36,646 nt of DNA from Devosia insulae DS-56 (GCF_000970465.2 NZ_LAJE02000278.1:1-36646), one strand, 5' to 3'; positions 26,759 through 35,883 are shown, counted from the first letter of the stretch. Numbers and translations are program-made. The notes: generated by a model from the sequence alone, not told the origin.

Positions 26759-28204
26759 ATGCTGTCCGACGTCACGAGCTTCGCTTCGCTCGCCCCCGCC
26801 TATCCGGAACTGCTGCTGGCCGTAGGCGCCATCGTGGTGCTGCTGGTCTCGTTGTTCTGGAAGGGCATCAGCTCGACGGCGGTGTCGATCGTCGCCATCG
26901 CGCTGCTCCTCGTGGTGCTGGCGGTGCTGCTGCTGCAGCCGGCGACCGGCGTGCTGTTCAACGGCGTGTTCATCGTCGATGGCTTTGCTCGCTATATGAA
27001 GGCGCTGGTGCTGGGCGGCGCGGCGGCGACGCTGCTGATCTCGCTGTCGAACGCCAAAGAGCATGGCATCGACAAGTTCGAGTACGCAGTGCTGGTGCTG
27101 CTGGCGACGCTGGGCATGATGATCATGGTTTCGGCCAATGATCTGATGAGCCTCTATATCGGCCTCGAGCTGCAGAGCCTGGCGCTTTATGTCGTCGCGG
27201 CGATGAAGCGCGAGGACAAGAAGGCCACCGAGGCCGGCATCAAGTATTTCGTGCTCGGCGCGCTGTCGTCCGGCATGCTGCTCTATGGCGCCTCGCTGGT
27301 CTACGGCTTCACCGGCACCACGCAGATCGACCAGATCGTCGCGGCCATCACGCTCGACAGCCGTTCGATCGGGCTGATCTTCGGCATGGTGTTCCTGCTC
27401 GCCGGCATCGCCTTCAAGATCTCGGCCGTGCCGTTCCACATGTGGACGCCGGACGTCTACGAAGGTGCGCCGACGCCGGTCACCGCGTTCTTCGCGGCGG
27501 CCCCGAAGGTTGCGGCGATGGCGCTGTTCATCCGCGTCACCACGGTCAGCTTCGGGCCGATCACCCATGACTGGCAGCAGATCGTCATCTTCCTCTCCAT
27601 CGCCTCGATGGTGCTCGCCGCGTTCGCCGCGATCGGCCAGAACAACCTCAAGCGCCTCCTGGCCTACTCATCGATCGGCCATGTCGGCTTCGCGCTGGTT
27701 GGCCTGTCGGCCGGCACCGAAGTCGGCGTCGAGGGCGTTGCCATTTACATGGCGATCTACATCGCCATGACCGTCGGCATTTTCGCCTGCGTGCTGGCGC
27801 TCAGGACCGAGAACGGTCCGGTCGAGACGATTTCCGAACTTGCCGGCCTGGCCCAGAAGCGGCCGTTCGTCGCCGCCATCATCGCCATCCTGATGTTCTC
27901 GCTGATCGGGCTGCCGCCGCTGGCTGGGTTCTTCGCCAAATGGCAGGTGTTCCTCGCCGCGGTCGAACAGAACCTGTTCCTCCTCGCGGTGATCGGTGTG
28001 CTCGCCTCAGCGGTGAGCGCCTTCTACTACCTGCGCATCGTCAAGGTGATGTATTTCGACGAGCCGGTGGCGAAGTTCGCCGCCGTGCCGGGCGAACTGA
28101 GCGTGGTCATGGCCGGCGTCGGCTTCCTGATCGTCACCTATTACGTCACGGTGGGCAGGCCACTGACCGACTTCGCCCATAGCGCGGCCGGAAGCCTGTT
28201 CTAG
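26759..28204 (+). CDS. nuoN: NADH-quinone oxidoreductase subunit N
   Basis: NuoN (ND2) is the proton-pumping subunit nearest the junction with the hydrophilic arm. The 481-residue product has the typical SLYIGLELQSLALYVV, VPFHMWTPDVYEGAPTPVTA and NNLKRLLAYSSIGHVGFAL motifs. The ribosome-binding site TAGGAGAC overlaps the nuoM stop region. Its stop codon TAG shares one base with the GTG start of birA (TAGTG). Confidence 0.98.
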   Translation: MLSDVTSFASLAPAYPELLLAVGAIVVLLVSLFWKGISSTAVSIVAIALLLVVLAVLLLQPATGVLFNGVFIVDGFARYMKALVLGGAAATLLISLSNAKEHGIDKFEYAVLVLLATLGMMIMVSANDLMSLYIGLELQSLALYVVAAMKREDKKATEAGIKYFVLGALSSGMLLYGASLVYGFTGTTQIDQIVAAITLDSRSIGLIFGMVFLLAGIAFKISAVPFHMWTPDVYEGAPTPVTAFFAAAPKVAAMALFIRVTTVSFGPITHDWQQIVIFLSIASMVLAAFAAIGQNNLKRLLAYSSIGHVGFALVGLSAGTEVGVEGVAIYMAIYIAMTVGIFACVLALRTENGPVETISELAGLAQKRPFVAAIIAILMFSLIGLPPLAGFFAKWQVFLAAVEQNLFLLAVIGVLASAVSAFYYLRIVKVMYFDEPVAKFAAVPGELSVVMAGVGFLIVTYYVTVGRPLTDFAHSAAGSLF

Positions 28205-29028
28205 TGGCAGGCTTCTGGCTTGGGTCCAGGGCGGTCACCCGCGGCTACAGGCTGAACGGCTTCGACAGCGTTGGTTCCACCTCAACCGAGGCGGCGAGGG
28301 CAGCGCAGGCCGGTGACAGCGGCGATGTCTGGTTCTGCGCCTTGCAGCAGACCGCCGGTCGCGGCCGCCGCGGCCGACCGTGGCAATCGCCAAATGGCAA
28401 CCTTGCGGCCAGCCTGCTGGTGGTTCCCGATGTCGATCCGGCCATAGCCGCGACACTCGGCTTTGTTGCCGGCGTGTCGCTGAACCAGGCTCTCGCGGGC
28501 ATCGTGCCGGCCAGCATGCTGAAGACCGGCATTGACGGCGCCGACATGGCGAACGGACGCATCGCGCTCAAGTGGCCCAACGACGTGCTGGCCGACGGCG
28601 CCAAGCTCGCGGGCATCCTGCTCGAAGCCCACAAGCGTCCCGATGGCAGCATGGCCATTGTGATCGGCATCGGCGTCAACGTGGTGGAGGCCCCCGATGG
28701 CTTGCCATACCCGGCGACTTCGCTGCGCGCCCTCGGGCTCGATACCTCGGCCGAGACCGTATTCGGCGCGCTGTCCGATGCCTGGGTCGATGCCGTGGAG
28801 CTCTGGGACCGGGGCAGGGGCGTCACTCAAGTGCTTGAGCTGTGGCGCCGCTCGGCTGCCGGGATCGGCGCTGAAGTCGCGGTGAATCGCGATGGCGACA
28901 CCGTGCGCGGCATCTTTGAAACAATCGACGAGGGCGGACGACTGATCGTTCGCGCCAATGACAACAGCCGCATTGCCATCACCGCCGGTGATGTGCATTT
29001 CGGCACGACCGCAAGCGTTAGGAACTGA
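28204..29028 (+). CDS. birA: biotin-[acetyl-CoA-carboxylase] ligase (no HTH)
   Basis: Cytoplasmic enzyme that activates biotin with ATP and attaches it to the BCCP subunit of acetyl-CoA carboxylase and other carboxylases. The 274-residue product has the biotin-loop motif GRGRRGRPW (52-60), KWPNDVL (123-129), a following catalytic-type Lys in KLAGILLE, and a small C-terminal SH3-like domain (EVAVNRDGDTVRGIFETIDEGG split across about 225-246). It lacks the N-terminal winged helix of E. coli BirA, so it is not expected to act as a repressor. GTG 28204 overlaps the nuoN stop by 1 nt, placing it in the nuo transcription unit; birA after nuoN is common in alphaproteobacteria. Confidence 0.93.
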   Translation: MAGFWLGSRAVTRGYRLNGFDSVGSTSTEAARAAQAGDSGDVWFCALQQTAGRGRRGRPWQSPNGNLAASLLVVPDVDPAIAATLGFVAGVSLNQALAGIVPASMLKTGIDGADMANGRIALKWPNDVLADGAKLAGILLEAHKRPDGSMAIVIGIGVNVVEAPDGLPYPATSLRALGLDTSAETVFGALSDAWVDAVELWDRGRGVTQVLELWRRSAAGIGAEVAVNRDGDTVRGIFETIDEGGRLIVRANDNSRIAITAGDVHFGTTASVRN

Positions 29029-29030
29029 GA

Positions 29031-30710
29031 ATGGCAAAGCCGAGACCCGATGAGCTCGTGTTCGTGCCGCTAGGCGGCGTCGGCGAGATCGGCATGAACA
29101 TGGGCGCCTACGGCTTCGGGCCGGAGCGGGGTCGCAAGTGGATCGTAGTCGATTGCGGCGTCACCTTCGCCGGGCCGCAGGAGCCAGGCGTCGAGCTGAT
29201 CCTGCCCGATCCGGCGTTCCTCGAGGAGAATGCCGACGACATCCTGGCGCTGATCCTCACCCACAGCCACGAAGACCATTATGGCGCCGTGCTCGACCTG
29301 TGGCCGGCCTTCGACCGCCCGGTTTATGCCACCGCCTTCACTGAGGCGATGCTGAGCGCCAAGCGAGAGTCGGAGGGCATCGTCGAGGATATCGAGGTGA
29401 AGCCGATGCGGGTGGGCAAGCCCTTCACCGTCGGCCCGTTCACCATCGAGGCGATCAACGTCGCCCACTCGATCCCCGAGAGCTGCGCACTGTTGATCAC
29501 CACGCCGGTTGGCCGGGTCGTCCATACCGGCGACTGGAAGCTCGATCCGCACCCGGTGGGTGGTCCGCCGACGGACACTGGCCGCTTCGCCCAGATCGGC
29601 GAGGACCGCTCGACGCCGATTGCGCTGATCTGCGATTCCACCAACGCCATGAAGGACGGCACCAGCCCGTCGGAAGACGAGGTCGCGTCGACGCTCGAGG
29701 CGCTGATTGCCTCGTCGACGCATCGGGTCGCGGTCACCACCTTCGCCTCCAATGTCGGCCGGGTGATCTCGGTCGCCCGCGCCGCCCAGAAGGCGGGCCG
29801 CAAGGTGGTGATGTCGGGCAGGGCGCTGCACCGCATCAGCGGTATTGCCCGCGAGCTCGGCATGCTGGAGGGGATCGATCCGTTCCTTGACCAGAACGAA
29901 TACAAGACGCTGCCGCGCTCCAAGGTGGTGCTGCTCTGTACCGGCAGCCAGGGCGAGGCGCGTGCCGCTATCGCCCGCATCGCTCGCGAGGAGCATCCGG
30001 AAATCTCGCTCAATGCCGGCGACCGGGTGATCTTTTCGTCCTGGGCGATCCCGGGTAACGAGCGCGAGGTCATCGACATCCAGAACATGCTGATCGACCG
30101 CGGCATCGACGTGATCACCCAGACGCACGGGCTGGTGCACACCACCGGCCATCCGCGCCGCGAGGAGCTAAAGCGGCTCTACGACCTGATCAAGCCGGAA
30201 GTGCTGGTGCCGGTGCATGGCGAGGCCGCGCATCTCGAAGCACACGCGCTGCTCGGCCTCCAGCATGGCATCGAGACCGTCGTTCATGCCCGCAACGGCG
30301 ACATGGTGCGGTTGTTCCCCACGACGACGCAGTTCCCGGGCGAGGTCCGCGTCGGCCAGCTCTATCTCGATGGCAACGTGCTCTGCACGCCTGAGGAGAG
30401 CGGCGTGAAGGGCCGCCGCCGGCTCAGCTTCGGCGGCCACATCGTGGTCAGCCTCTGTGTCAACGCCTCGGGCCAGGTGCTGGCTGGCCCGGAAACGGTG
30501 ATCGAAGGCCTGCCGGATGTCGAGGATGACGATGAGTCGCTGCCCGATATCGTCCGCCGTGCGGTAACAGGGACGCTCAAGTCGATTCCGCCCAAGCGTC
30601 GCAATGACCCCGAACTGGTCAATACGGCGTTGCAGCGGGCGGTCCGCAGCGAGGTTTCGTCCTACTGGGGCCGCAAACCCAATGTAACGGTGTTCGTCCA
30701 CCGAGTCTGA
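29031..30710 (+). CDS. rnj: ribonuclease J
   Basis: RNase J is a metallo-beta-lactamase/beta-CASP ribonuclease with 5' exonuclease and endonuclease activity in mRNA decay and rRNA maturation. The 559-residue product shows the zinc motif THSHEDHYGAV (His78, His80, Asp82, His83), VHTGDWKLD, ICDSTNA, the beta-CASP segment with TTFASNVGRV, and a late PVHGEAAHLEAHA motif. It starts 2 nt after the birA stop. It is probably co-transcribed with nuo and birA unless an internal promoter exists. Symbol rnj/rnjA usage varies. Confidence 0.95.
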   Translation: MAKPRPDELVFVPLGGVGEIGMNMGAYGFGPERGRKWIVVDCGVTFAGPQEPGVELILPDPAFLEENADDILALILTHSHEDHYGAVLDLWPAFDRPVYATAFTEAMLSAKRESEGIVEDIEVKPMRVGKPFTVGPFTIEAINVAHSIPESCALLITTPVGRVVHTGDWKLDPHPVGGPPTDTGRFAQIGEDRSTPIALICDSTNAMKDGTSPSEDEVASTLEALIASSTHRVAVTTFASNVGRVISVARAAQKAGRKVVMSGRALHRISGIARELGMLEGIDPFLDQNEYKTLPRSKVVLLCTGSQGEARAAIARIAREEHPEISLNAGDRVIFSSWAIPGNEREVIDIQNMLIDRGIDVITQTHGLVHTTGHPRREELKRLYDLIKPEVLVPVHGEAAHLEAHALLGLQHGIETVVHARNGDMVRLFPTTTQFPGEVRVGQLYLDGNVLCTPEESGVKGRRRLSFGGHIVVSLCVNASGQVLAGPETVIEGLPDVEDDDESLPDIVRRAVTGTLKSIPPKRRNDPELVNTALQRAVRSEVSSYWGRKPNVTVFVHRV

Positions 30711-30718
30711 GGCTCGCC

Positions 30719-30967
30719 ATGCAAGTCGGAACCTTCCTCGCGATCTTCTTCGTCACCTGGTGGATTTGCCTGTTCCTGGTGCTGCCGTTCAAGGTGCGCA
30801 ACCAGGTCGATGCGGGCGAGTGGATCGAGGGGACGGAGCGCGGCGCGCCGGCGGGCATTCTCCGGCTGTGGCCAAAGCTGCTGATCACTACGGTGCTGGC
30901 GGCTGTTGTCACGGGGTTGCTGTTGTGGGGGCTGACGGCGCCGTGGCTGCAGGAATACTGGCGCTAA
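30719..30967 (+). CDS. DUF1467 family two-helix membrane protein
   Basis: An 82-residue inner-membrane protein of the DUF1467 family found in alphaproteobacteria. Helix 1 is FLAIFFVTWWICLFLVLPF and helix 2 is LLITTVLAAVVTGLLLWGL, joined by a charged loop with RNQVDAGEWIEGTERGAPAG. ATG 30719 is preceded by TGAGG at the rnj stop. It closes the nuo-birA-rnj cluster, 8 nt after rnj. Function is unknown; its regular place beside RNase J and proS in this class is consistent with an envelope or housekeeping role, but nothing specific can be claimed. Confidence 0.88.
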   Translation: MQVGTFLAIFFVTWWICLFLVLPFKVRNQVDAGEWIEGTERGAPAGILRLWPKLLITTVLAAVVTGLLLWGLTAPWLQEYWR

Positions 30968-30997
30968 GTAGCCTCCGGTAGCCCGACGGAACTCGGT

Positions 30998-31080
30998 GTC
31001 ATTCCCGCGAAAGCGGGAACGTCTGTTTTCTTGCTCGCGGAACCATCGCTAACGGAGTTTCCCGCTTTTGCGGGAATGAC
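30998..31080. repeat. paired REP element (REPIN-like)
   Basis: Two short hairpins face each other. TTCCCGC-GAAA-GCGGGAA lies at 31002-31019 and TTCCCGC-TTTT-GCGGGAA at 31059-31076, with outer ends GTCATTCCCGC (30998) and GCGGGAATGAC (31080) reverse complementary. This is the common GTCATTCCCGCGAAAGCGGGAA REP family in doublet form, after the last gene of the nuo cluster and before a convergent gene. It may also act as an mRNA 3' end stabiliser. Confidence 0.85.
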
Positions 31081-31100
31081 CCGGTGGATGGGGCCATCGC

Positions 31101-31430
31101 TCAGCGCTTTTTCGCCTTCACCTTCGGCAATGCATGCGCATAGGCCATCTCCAGCGCGGCCTTCAGCTCCTCGGCTGACAGCTTTGCCAGGATCGCCGTG
31201 GTCCAGCCCTGGCGGCCCCAGCCGTTGTTGATCGGCACGAACGCTTCGGGCGCCAGCATCGCCTTGAACTCCTGCTCGTCGGGGGTGAGCTTCAGGTTGG
31301 CGGTGAGCCCGTCGGCGGCGAGGGTGGCGTAGGTGCGGGCGACCTTGAAGGCGCGCCGATCGAAGTGCGGCGCCTCGGTCGTACCGTCGAGCGCCAGTGC
31401 AATTGCCCTGAAGTCAGAAGACGTTGTCAT
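31101..31430 (-). CDS. MmcQ/YjbR family protein
   Basis: A 109-residue protein of the MmcQ/YjbR (CyaY-like fold, DNA-binding-like) family. It has the usual N-terminal DFRAIALALDGTTEAPHFDRRAFKV, split here as positions 6-30, then ANLKLTPDEQEF and a central NNGWGRQGWTTAIL motif, ending with a basic tail KVKAKKR. ATG 31430 is preferred to an upstream in-frame ATG at 31514, because the latter would read through a strong terminator hairpin. The ribosome-binding site is weak (GAAGAA). The family is widespread and has no firm function; some members bind DNA. It is convergent with the nuo cluster. Confidence 0.8.
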   Translation of the reverse strand: MTTSSDFRAIALALDGTTEAPHFDRRAFKVARTYATLAADGLTANLKLTPDEQEFKAMLAPEAFVPINNGWGRQGWTTAILAKLSAEELKAALEMAYAHALPKVKAKKR

Positions 31431-31450
31431 CGATTCTTCATCCGCAAATG

Positions 31451-31477
31451 AAAAAAGCAGGGCCGAGGCCCTGCTTT
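31451..31477 (-). terminator. rho-independent terminator on the minus strand
   Basis: GGCCCTGCTTT and AAAGCAGGGCC form a perfect 11-bp stem (31467-31477 with 31454-31464). On the minus strand the stem runs straight into six Ts (31456-31451). It therefore ends a transcript coming from the right, in front of the MmcQ/YjbR gene. On the plus strand only three Ts follow. Confidence 0.85.
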
Positions 31478-31516
31478 GTAAAGTTTCTCGACAATACGTT
31501 GGTCTTAGGCACACGG

Positions 31517-31651
31517 TTAGGTGGCTGCCAACGCTCCTCCCTTGACGTTGTCGACGTCCGGCAACTTGCGGTTGCCTGTGTTCTTATGACGCGGGACCCT
31601 AACAACTGAATCTGGGGCTGCCAAGCGGATTCTGCATGGCAGCCATCGCAT
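31517..31651 (-). CDS. possible small protein, 44 residues (or non-coding RNA)
   Basis: An open frame on the minus strand from ATG 31651 to TAA 31517. It encodes a short basic peptide with RVPRHKNTGNRKLPDVDN near the middle and NVKGGALAAT at the end. Codons in the second half favour G/C in the third position, like real genes here, while the first half does not. There is no clear ribosome-binding site before the ATG. It is followed 40 nt later by the strong minus-strand terminator. I do not recognise a family; the same stretch could instead be a structured small RNA. Confidence 0.3.
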   Translation of the reverse strand: MRWLPCRIRLAAPDSVVRVPRHKNTGNRKLPDVDNVKGGALAAT

Positions 31652-31696
31652 TTTTACATAGTATTCAAGCCATCATTTGGTAGGCGGCTCGGGCTG

Positions 31697-31748
31697 CGCA
31701 AAAGCGCCGCAGAGGCAAGCGTTTGCCTAAGTTTCGCGCGCTTTTGCG
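31697..31748. repeat. large nested inverted repeat upstream of proS
   Basis: An outer 11-bp perfect arm pair, CGCAAAAGCGC (31697-31707) and GCGCTTTTGCG (31738-31748), encloses an inner 6-bp hairpin AGGCAA-GCGT-TTGCCT (31713-31728). It lies about 70 nt upstream of the proS ATG and has no T-run after it, so a regulatory or small-RNA role is more likely than termination. Confidence 0.6.
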
Positions 31749-31817
31749 GGCTCCACTTTGCCCCGCTTTGCGCTATAGGGATCGCAACTCCGAATCCGGC
31801 GCCATCGAGGACCGTAC

Positions 31818-33167
31818 ATGCGTTTGAGCCGTTACTTCCTGCCCCTCCTGAAGGAGACGCCGAAAGAGGCCGAGATCGTCTCGCACCAGCTGATGCTGCG
31901 CGCCGGCATGATCAAGCAGCAGGCCGCTGGGAGCTACTCCTGGCTGCCGCTCGGCTTCAAGGTGCTGAACAAGATCATCCGCATCATCGAAGAGGAGCAG
32001 AACCGCTCCGGCGCGGTGCAGCTGTTGATGCCGACCATCCAGTCGGCCGATCTGTGGAAGGAATCCGGCCGCTACGACGCGTATGGCAAGGAGATGCTGC
32101 GCCTCGAAGACCGGCATGAGCGCGAGATGCTGTTCGGGCCGACCAACGAGGAGATGATCACCGACATCTTCCGAACCTACGTGAAGTCCTACAAAGACCT
32201 GCCGCTGAACCTCTACCACATCCAGTGGAAGTTCCGGGACGAGGTGCGCCCGCGCTTTGGCACCATGCGCTCGCGCGAGTTCCTGATGAAGGACGCCTAC
32301 TCGTTCGACCTCGATGAGGCCGGCGCGACGCAGGCCTTCTACCGGATGTTCGTCGCCTATCTCAGAACGTTCCACCGCATGGGCCTGGTCGGCGTGCCGA
32401 TGCGCGCCGATGCCGGGCCGATCGGCGGCGACCTGAGCTACGAGTTCCACGTGCTGGCCGAGACCGGCGAGAGCGCGGTGTTCCTCGACAAGCGTCTGGT
32501 CGACAAGCCGATCCCTGCTATCGACACCGACTTCCGCAGCGACCTGACGTCGATCTTCAAGGATTGGACGTCGCTGTTCGCCGCCACTGATGAAATGACC
32601 GATGAGGCGGGCTTCAAGGCCGCGGTCGAGCCCGAGCACCAGCTCGCCGCCCGTGGCATCGAAGTCGGCCACATCTTCTTTTTCGGCACCAAATATTCCA
32701 AGCCGATGAAGGCGACCGTCACCAGCCAGGAAGGGCAGGCAGTCGAGGTGCAGATGGGCAGCTATGGCATCGGCCCGACCCGCCTGGTGCCTGCCATCAT
32801 CGAAGCCTCGCATGACGATGCCGGCATCATCTGGCCGGTCAGCGTCGCGCCGTTCGAGGCCGTGGTGATCAACCTCAAGGTCGGCGATGCGGAGAGCGAC
32901 CGGGCGTCGGAGCGGCTCTACGACAATCTCACCCGCGAGGGCATCGATGTGCTGCTCGATGATCGCGACCAGGGCGCCGGCGGCAAGTTCGCCGCGGCCG
33001 ACCTGATTGGCATCCCGTATCAGCTGATCGTCGGGCCGCGCGGTCTCAAGGATGGCGTGGTCGAGATCAAGCACCGCAAGTCGGGCGAGCGCGAGACGCT
33101 GTCGATCGAGGAAGCCGTCGGCCGGCTCAAATCGCTGATCGTGCCGCAGCGGCGGGATAGCGTTTGA
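31818..33167 (+). CDS. proS: proline-tRNA ligase (short alphaproteobacterial type)
   Basis: Class II aminoacyl-tRNA synthetase that charges tRNA-Pro. The 449-residue product has the N-terminal [20 protein letters not shown], motif 2 in [19 protein letters not shown], motif 3 in [17 protein letters not shown], and a C-terminal anticodon-binding domain with [20 protein letters not shown]. It is about 120 residues shorter than E. coli ProRS because it lacks the editing INS domain between motifs 2 and 3, as in other alphaproteobacteria, which often use a free-standing editing factor. ATG 31818 is preceded by GAGGA (31807-31811). Its stop overlaps the TTG start of the following permease gene (TTGA). 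Confidence 0.97.
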   Translation: MRLSRYFLPLLKETPKEAEIVSHQLMLRAGMIKQQAAGSYSWLPLGFKVLNKIIRIIEEEQNRSGAVQLLMPTIQSADLWKESGRYDAYGKEMLRLEDRHEREMLFGPTNEEMITDIFRTYVKSYKDLPLNLYHIQWKFRDEVRPRFGTMRSREFLMKDAYSFDLDEAGATQAFYRMFVAYLRTFHRMGLVGVPMRADAGPIGGDLSYEFHVLAETGESAVFLDKRLVDKPIPAIDTDFRSDLTSIFKDWTSLFAATDEMTDEAGFKAAVEPEHQLAARGIEVGHIFFFGTKYSKPMKATVTSQEGQAVEVQMGSYGIGPTRLVPAIIEASHDDAGIIWPVSVAPFEAVVINLKVGDAESDRASERLYDNLTREGIDVLLDDRDQGAGGKFAAADLIGIPYQLIVGPRGLKDGVVEIKHRKSGERETLSIEEAVGRLKSLIVPQRRDSV

Positions 33168-34525
33168 GCGTTTCCCCGCCCATCGCGGCGAAGGGGCCAG
33201 GGCCGTTCTCGCGCTTCGAGTTCGTGGTGGCGGGCCGGTATCTGCGCGCCCGCCGCAAGGAGAAGTTCGCCTCGGTCATCGCGGTCTTGACGCTGTTGGG
33301 TGTGGTGCTGGGCGTTGCGACACTGATCGTCGTGATGTCGGTGATGAACGGCTTTCGCACCGAACTGCTCGGCAAGATCCTGGGCCTCAACGGCCATTTC
33401 GTGGTGCAGACCACGGCCGATGGTTTTGATGGCTACGACGATGTGGTGACGCGCCTCGAAGGGGTCGAGGGCGTGCGCTACGCCATCCCCTATGTCGAGG
33501 GGCAGGCCCTCGCCTCGGGCAATGCCAGCGCCACCGGTGTGGTGGTGCGTGGTATCAGCGAAGCCTCGCTGGCCAAGCTCGAACTGCTCCGCCAGGGCGC
33601 CGTGCTGGGCGGCTGGGACCAGTGGGATGGCAGCCTCGGCGTTGCCATCGGCCAGCGGCTGTCGGAGCGGCTGGGCGTGTCGCTGGGCGACCAGATCACC
33701 ATCATCAATCCCAACGGTACGCCGACGCCGTTCGGCATGACGCCGGCCGAGCTGTCGCTGCCGGTGAACGTCATCTTCAATATCGGCATGCCCGAGTATG
33801 ACAGCTTCTATGTGTACCTGCCGATGCAGGAGGCACAGGCGTATTTCCGGCTGTTCGAGGATAAGCTGAAGCCTGGGGTGCAGATGCCCGGGGTGATGGC
33901 GACCGACGAAGAGATCGATGCCGCCTATGAGCGTGCCTACAAGGTGAGTGGCGTCGAGGTGTTCGTCACCGACCCCGACAATATTGCCGGGATGCGGTCG
34001 AAGCTCGAGGCTGCGCTCGACGGTGAGTTCGCCATCACCGACTGGCAGCAGCGCAACGCTACGTTCTTTTCCGCCCTGCAGGTGGAGCGCGTGGTGATGT
34101 TCGTCATCCTGTCGCTGATCATCCTCGTTGCCGCCTTCAACATCATCGCCAGCCTCGTGATGCTGGTGAAGGACAAGGGGCCCGACATCGCCGTGCTGCG
34201 GACGATGGGCGCGACGCGGGGCTCGATCCTCCGGATCTTCTCGATGACCGGGTTCGCCATCGGATTGTCCGGCACGCTGCTGGGGCTGATCCTCGGAGTG
34301 GTGTTCGCGATCAACGTGGAAGCAATCCGCGCCACTGTTTCCAACGTCCTCAATATCTCGATCTTTCCGCCCGAGCTGTTCCTGATGGCAGGGCTGCCGT
34401 CGCGGGTGGACCCGGGCGAGGTGACGGTGGTGGTGCTGCTGTCGCTGGGCTTAACTTTCCTCGCGACACTCTATCCGGCCTGGCGCGCGGCGCGGCTCGA
34501 TTCGATCGAGGGGTTGAACCAATGA
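33164..34525 (+). CDS. LolC/E-type lipoprotein-releasing ABC permease, first copy (TTG start)
   Basis: A 453-residue inner-membrane permease of the LolC/LolE (FtsX/MacB-like) family, which with LolD releases lipoproteins from the inner membrane to LolA. Layout: a first transmembrane helix around [41 protein letters not shown], a large periplasmic domain (about residues 65-290), then three C-terminal helices with the coupling-helix motif [20 protein letters not shown] and [24 protein letters not shown] 33164 overlaps the proS stop by 4 nt and fits the family start [19 protein letters not shown]. It is followed by a close paralogue, so it could be LolC or LolE by role; I leave the symbol open. 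Confidence 0.88.
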   Translation: MSVSPPIAAKGPGPFSRFEFVVAGRYLRARRKEKFASVIAVLTLLGVVLGVATLIVVMSVMNGFRTELLGKILGLNGHFVVQTTADGFDGYDDVVTRLEGVEGVRYAIPYVEGQALASGNASATGVVVRGISEASLAKLELLRQGAVLGGWDQWDGSLGVAIGQRLSERLGVSLGDQITIINPNGTPTPFGMTPAELSLPVNVIFNIGMPEYDSFYVYLPMQEAQAYFRLFEDKLKPGVQMPGVMATDEEIDAAYERAYKVSGVEVFVTDPDNIAGMRSKLEAALDGEFAITDWQQRNATFFSALQVERVVMFVILSLIILVAAFNIIASLVMLVKDKGPDIAVLRTMGATRGSILRIFSMTGFAIGLSGTLLGLILGVVFAINVEAIRATVSNVLNISIFPPELFLMAGLPSRVDPGEVTVVVLLSLGLTFLATLYPAWRAARLDSIEGLNQ

Positions 34526-35883
34526 CCGATCGTGCTCCGGCAGCCGATCCCGGCCCGTTCTCCCGCTTCGAGTTCCTGGTGGCCGGCCGTTACCTGCGGG
34601 CCCGCCGCCGCGACCGCTTCGTCTCGGTGATCGCCGCACTGACGCTGACCGGAATTGCACTTGGGGTGGCGGCGCTGATCGTCGTCACTTCGGTGATGAA
34701 CGGCTTTAATGCCGAGATCGTCAGCAAGCTGCTCGGCCTCAACGGCCACTTCTCGGCCTATCCGATAGAGGCGCGCTTCACCGACTACGAAAAATCGGCA
34801 TTCCAGATTCAGAGCGTCGATGGGGTGGTCGCCGCGATCCCGTTCGTCGAGGGGCAGGCGCTGGCCTCCGGCGCCAAGGCCGATGCCACCGGCGCCATCA
34901 TCCGTGGCGTCTCGCTGGACTCTGTCGAAAAGCTCAAGCTGCTGCATGATGGCGCGATCCTCGGTCACTGGGATGGCTGGGACGAGGGCAACGGCATTGC
35001 CATCGGCCGGCGGCTGGCCGAAAAACTCAAGGTCAATATCGGCGACACCGTAACCCTCTTGAGCCCGGATGCATCGGGCCTGCAGAGCGGCGCCCGGCCG
35101 CGCACCCGGTCGTTCCCGGTGCAGGTGATTTTCGATCTTGGGATGACCGAGTTCGACAGTTTCTACCTCTACATGCCGCTCAAGCCGGCGCAGGATTATC
35201 TCGAGATGTTCGACCGGGTGCTGAAGCCCGGTGCGAGCGTGCCGCCGGTCGATGCGGACGAGGCCGACCGCGAGGCGGCCTATGACAGGATCTACCGCGC
35301 CACGGCGATTGAGGTGTTCATCGCCGATCCAAACGCCCTCGACGCGACGCGGCTGAAGATCGGCCAAGAGATCGAACGGCCGCTGATCCTCTCGGACTGG
35401 CGCCAGCAGCATCAGAACTTCTTCGATGCGCTGCAGACCCAAGGCAGCGTGATGTTCGTGATCCTGTCGATGATCGTCGTCGTCGCGGCGTTCAACATCA
35501 TCTCGAGCCTCATCATGCTGGTGAAGGACAAGGGCACCGATATCGCGGTGCTGCGCACCATGGGTGCGACGCGCGGCTCGATCATGCGGATCTTCGGCAT
35601 CGCGGGCGTCGCAATCGGCGTCGGCGGCACGCTGCTCGGCCTGGCGCTCGGGCTGGTGATTGCCGCCAATGCCGAGGCGATCCGGGCGTTCCTCTCGAGT
35701 GTGCTCGGCTTCACCATCTTCCCGCCCGAGGTGTTCTTCCTTTCCTCGTTGCCGAGCCGCACCAACCCGTCCGAAGTGATCGCCATCGTTGCCGTGGCGA
35801 TGGGTCTGTCCTTCCTCGCGACGCTCTATCCTGCCTGGCGCGCCGCCCAATACGATCCTGTCGAGGCCCTTCGCTATGAGTGA
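34522..35883 (+). CDS. LolC/E-type lipoprotein-releasing ABC permease, second copy
   Basis: A 453-residue paralogue of the preceding gene with the same length and layout: [19 protein letters not shown] at the start, [20 protein letters not shown] after the first helix, periplasmic domain, [20 protein letters not shown], and [20 protein letters not shown] at the end. The cytoplasmic and membrane ends are much better conserved between the two copies than the periplasmic domains, as expected for a heterodimeric transporter like LolCE. ATG 34522 overlaps the previous stop by 4 nt (ATGA), and the lolD start lies within its last codons. The pair very probably forms LolCE-like halves, although some alphaproteobacteria manage with a single permease. 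Confidence 0.88.
   Translation: MTDRAPAADPGPFSRFEFLVAGRYLRARRRDRFVSVIAALTLTGIALGVAALIVVTSVMNGFNAEIVSKLLGLNGHFSAYPIEARFTDYEKSAFQIQSVDGVVAAIPFVEGQALASGAKADATGAIIRGVSLDSVEKLKLLHDGAILGHWDGWDEGNGIAIGRRLAEKLKVNIGDTVTLLSPDASGLQSGARPRTRSFPVQVIFDLGMTEFDSFYLYMPLKPAQDYLEMFDRVLKPGASVPPVDADEADREAAYDRIYRATAIEVFIADPNALDATRLKIGQEIERPLILSDWRQQHQNFFDALQTQGSVMFVILSMIVVVAAFNIISSLIMLVKDKGTDIAVLRTMGATRGSIMRIFGIAGVAIGVGGTLLGLALGLVIAANAEAIRAFLSSVLGFTIFPPEVFFLSSLPSRTNPSEVIAIVAVAMGLSFLATLYPAWRAAQYDPVEALRYE

Larger units (their letters stand above)
31431..31817. other. 387-bp structured intergenic region upstream of proS
   Basis: No conserved protein gene was recognised. The region is dense in inverted repeats: the minus-strand terminator at 31451-31477, GACGT/ACGTC (31544-31558), GGCAAC/GTTGCC (31560-31576), GGCTGCCA/TGGCAGCC (31616-31644) and a nested hairpin at 31697-31748. 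A 44-codon minus-strand frame (31651 to 31517) precedes the terminator. The proS promoter should lie here too; a TATAGG at 31774-31779 could be its -10, but I found no well-spaced -35. Confidence 0.6.

Noticed and set aside
31031-31231. Plus-strand open frame across the REP doublet
   Set aside because: It runs through the REP hairpins and antisense to the MmcQ/YjbR gene, with no domain or ribosome-binding site.
31517-31540. Peptide ending in ALAA before a stop, suggesting a tmRNA tag
   Set aside because: Known alphaproteobacterial tag peptides start with AND and end exactly in LAA or VAA before the stop. Here a Thr follows, and no tRNA-like acceptor/T-arm domain is present nearby.
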